Notes under the pieces: generated by a model
Seen by the model: only the letters and a program-made list of their open reading frames with translations
Database searches by the model: none
What the model was told of the DNA's origin: nothing
Position numbers and translations under genes: made by a program
NCBI GenBank assembly: GCA_905147135.1
Contig: LR990060.1
Coordinates: forward strand, 8,634,001 to 8,698,000
Direction of reading: 5' to 3'
Source: Blastobasis lacticolella
Lineage: Eukaryota > Arthropoda > Insecta > Lepidoptera > Blastobasidae
DNA: 64,000 nt
Shown here: positions 63,240 through 64,000 of the stretch, one piece after another
Layout of the letters: each line of letters starts with the position of its first letter
Position numbering within the stretch: position 1 is the stretch's first letter

Positions 63240-63510
63240 GAGCGTCTGTGGCCCAATGGCTAGCGAGTCTGCCTTGTAAGCGAGAGTTACCTACCGGGTT
63301 TGATTCCCAGTGCCGCCATGAACCAATGATTTTGTCTGCGTTACGTAGTACCTATCTACATTAATTGAACACTAACCGAATCACCAAAGGCAAGGGTTTT
63401 CCCTCGCGATGAAACCTGCACATTCAGGCGACTGAATGTGTAACCATGCATGATCCAATCCGGTCAGGTTTCTCTGTCAACAGGGTCACGGAGGTCAGAT
63501 GGCAACAGAC
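63240..63510 (+). mobile_element. SINE family B, 3'-truncated
   Basis: GAGCGTCTGTGGCCCAATGGCTAG...GGTTTGATTCCC (altered B box), ACATTAATTGAACACTAACC, GCGATGAAACCTGCACATTC to GGTCACGGAGGTCAGATGGC. The 3' third is missing. Confidence 0.75.
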
Positions 63511-64000
63511 CGTACAGAGATTATATACGTGGGTATGGGCTCTTATGGATTTGGTGATAGCTCGGTTTGAAAGTACATAGAATAGTGGAAGAAATATTGA
63601 TGATTTCCTCCTAGTTACGTTTCTATGACTTGAACATCCTGCAAACTTTATGTCCTTGTAAGTGTGACACAGAGAGAATAGACAGCGACAAAACGCAGTT
63701 AATCAAAATCCGACATCGTGTTCCAAGCCTTATTAATATTTGACAGTCGCTCGAATAGTCTGGTTTATTACTAGTCTTTATTATTAAGAGGTTCTAATAC
63801 TGCGATGGCAGTTATTGTCTTTTTATCTTCATAATGAGGAACATAATTTAGAATACTAGCTATCACCTTATAGACTGTGAGTCATCGACTACAAGAAAAA
63901 TTCCACTTTGTAGCGGTAGTAGACGTCTAGTCTAGTACACAGCCAGACCAAGGTTGTTTTTGTGCCCGTTATGCACGAGCTGACCAACGTTTTGTGGGTC
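63511..64000. other. No gene recognised
   Basis: 63890-64000 shares short blocks with 50165-50260 in mixed orientation; the sequence runs off the window. Confidence 0.35.

Overview
This 64-kb window looks like an AT-rich, gene-poor and transposon-saturated stretch of a lepidopteran (moth or butterfly) nuclear genome. The case for Lepidoptera is the combination of repeat types: a DD37D (maT-type) mariner, RTE-type non-LTR elements ending in (GAT)n, a non-LTR retrotransposon whose ORF1 ends in a domain resembling the baculovirus FP protein, and several SINE families and TA- or TTAA-flanked MITEs. I found no host protein gene, rRNA gene, functional tRNA gene or CRISPR array. The only long open frames belong to transposable elements, and most other open frames are chance frames or frames through repeat copies.

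Layout. 1-5.4 kb: an AATGTCCAATT minisatellite, a 5S rRNA-like segment, and a two-unit array in which inverted-repeat-bounded elements alternate with palindromes (2959-4236). 5.4-11.6 kb: an 0.8-kb inverted-repeat element (6035-6830), an RTE 3' end with a 10-bp target duplication (7577-7892), SINEs and other retroelement tails. 11.64-19.19 kb: a three-layer nest. A maT mariner flanked by TA carries a 1.2-kb piggyBac-type MITE flanked by TTAA in its transposase. It also carries a roughly 5-kb non-LTR retrotransposon, with ORF1 and ORF2 both open, just after its transposase; the far mariner terminus reappears at 19.17-19.19 kb. 21.8-23.1 kb: a 5'-truncated non-LTR copy (1127 bp) sits inside an RTE-type fragment with a 15-bp target duplication. 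23-42 kb: SINEs, RTE pieces, MITEs and an 850-bp element with 8-bp target duplications (35221-36070). 42.5-43.8 kb: an array with a period of about 509 bp. 44-54 kb: more SINEs, MITEs and foldback elements. 55.0-55.4 kb: a 121-130-bp tandem repeat. 55.4-64 kb: further SINEs, a 247-bp foldback and RTE fragments.

How the parts relate. Retrotransposed families dominate. Two SINE families have tRNA-like heads (A and B boxes). A third (called C here) has no visible tRNA head, yet all four copies have target duplications. RTE pieces, SINE B and SINE C share (GAT)n-type 3' tails, which suggests, but does not prove, shared use of an RTE reverse transcriptase. A 250-260-bp MITE is present six times; one copy lies in an RTE fragment and proves the TA target. 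Family names for repeats (A-H) are labels used only in this answer. Coordinates of repeat edges without target duplications are good to roughly 10-20 bases.
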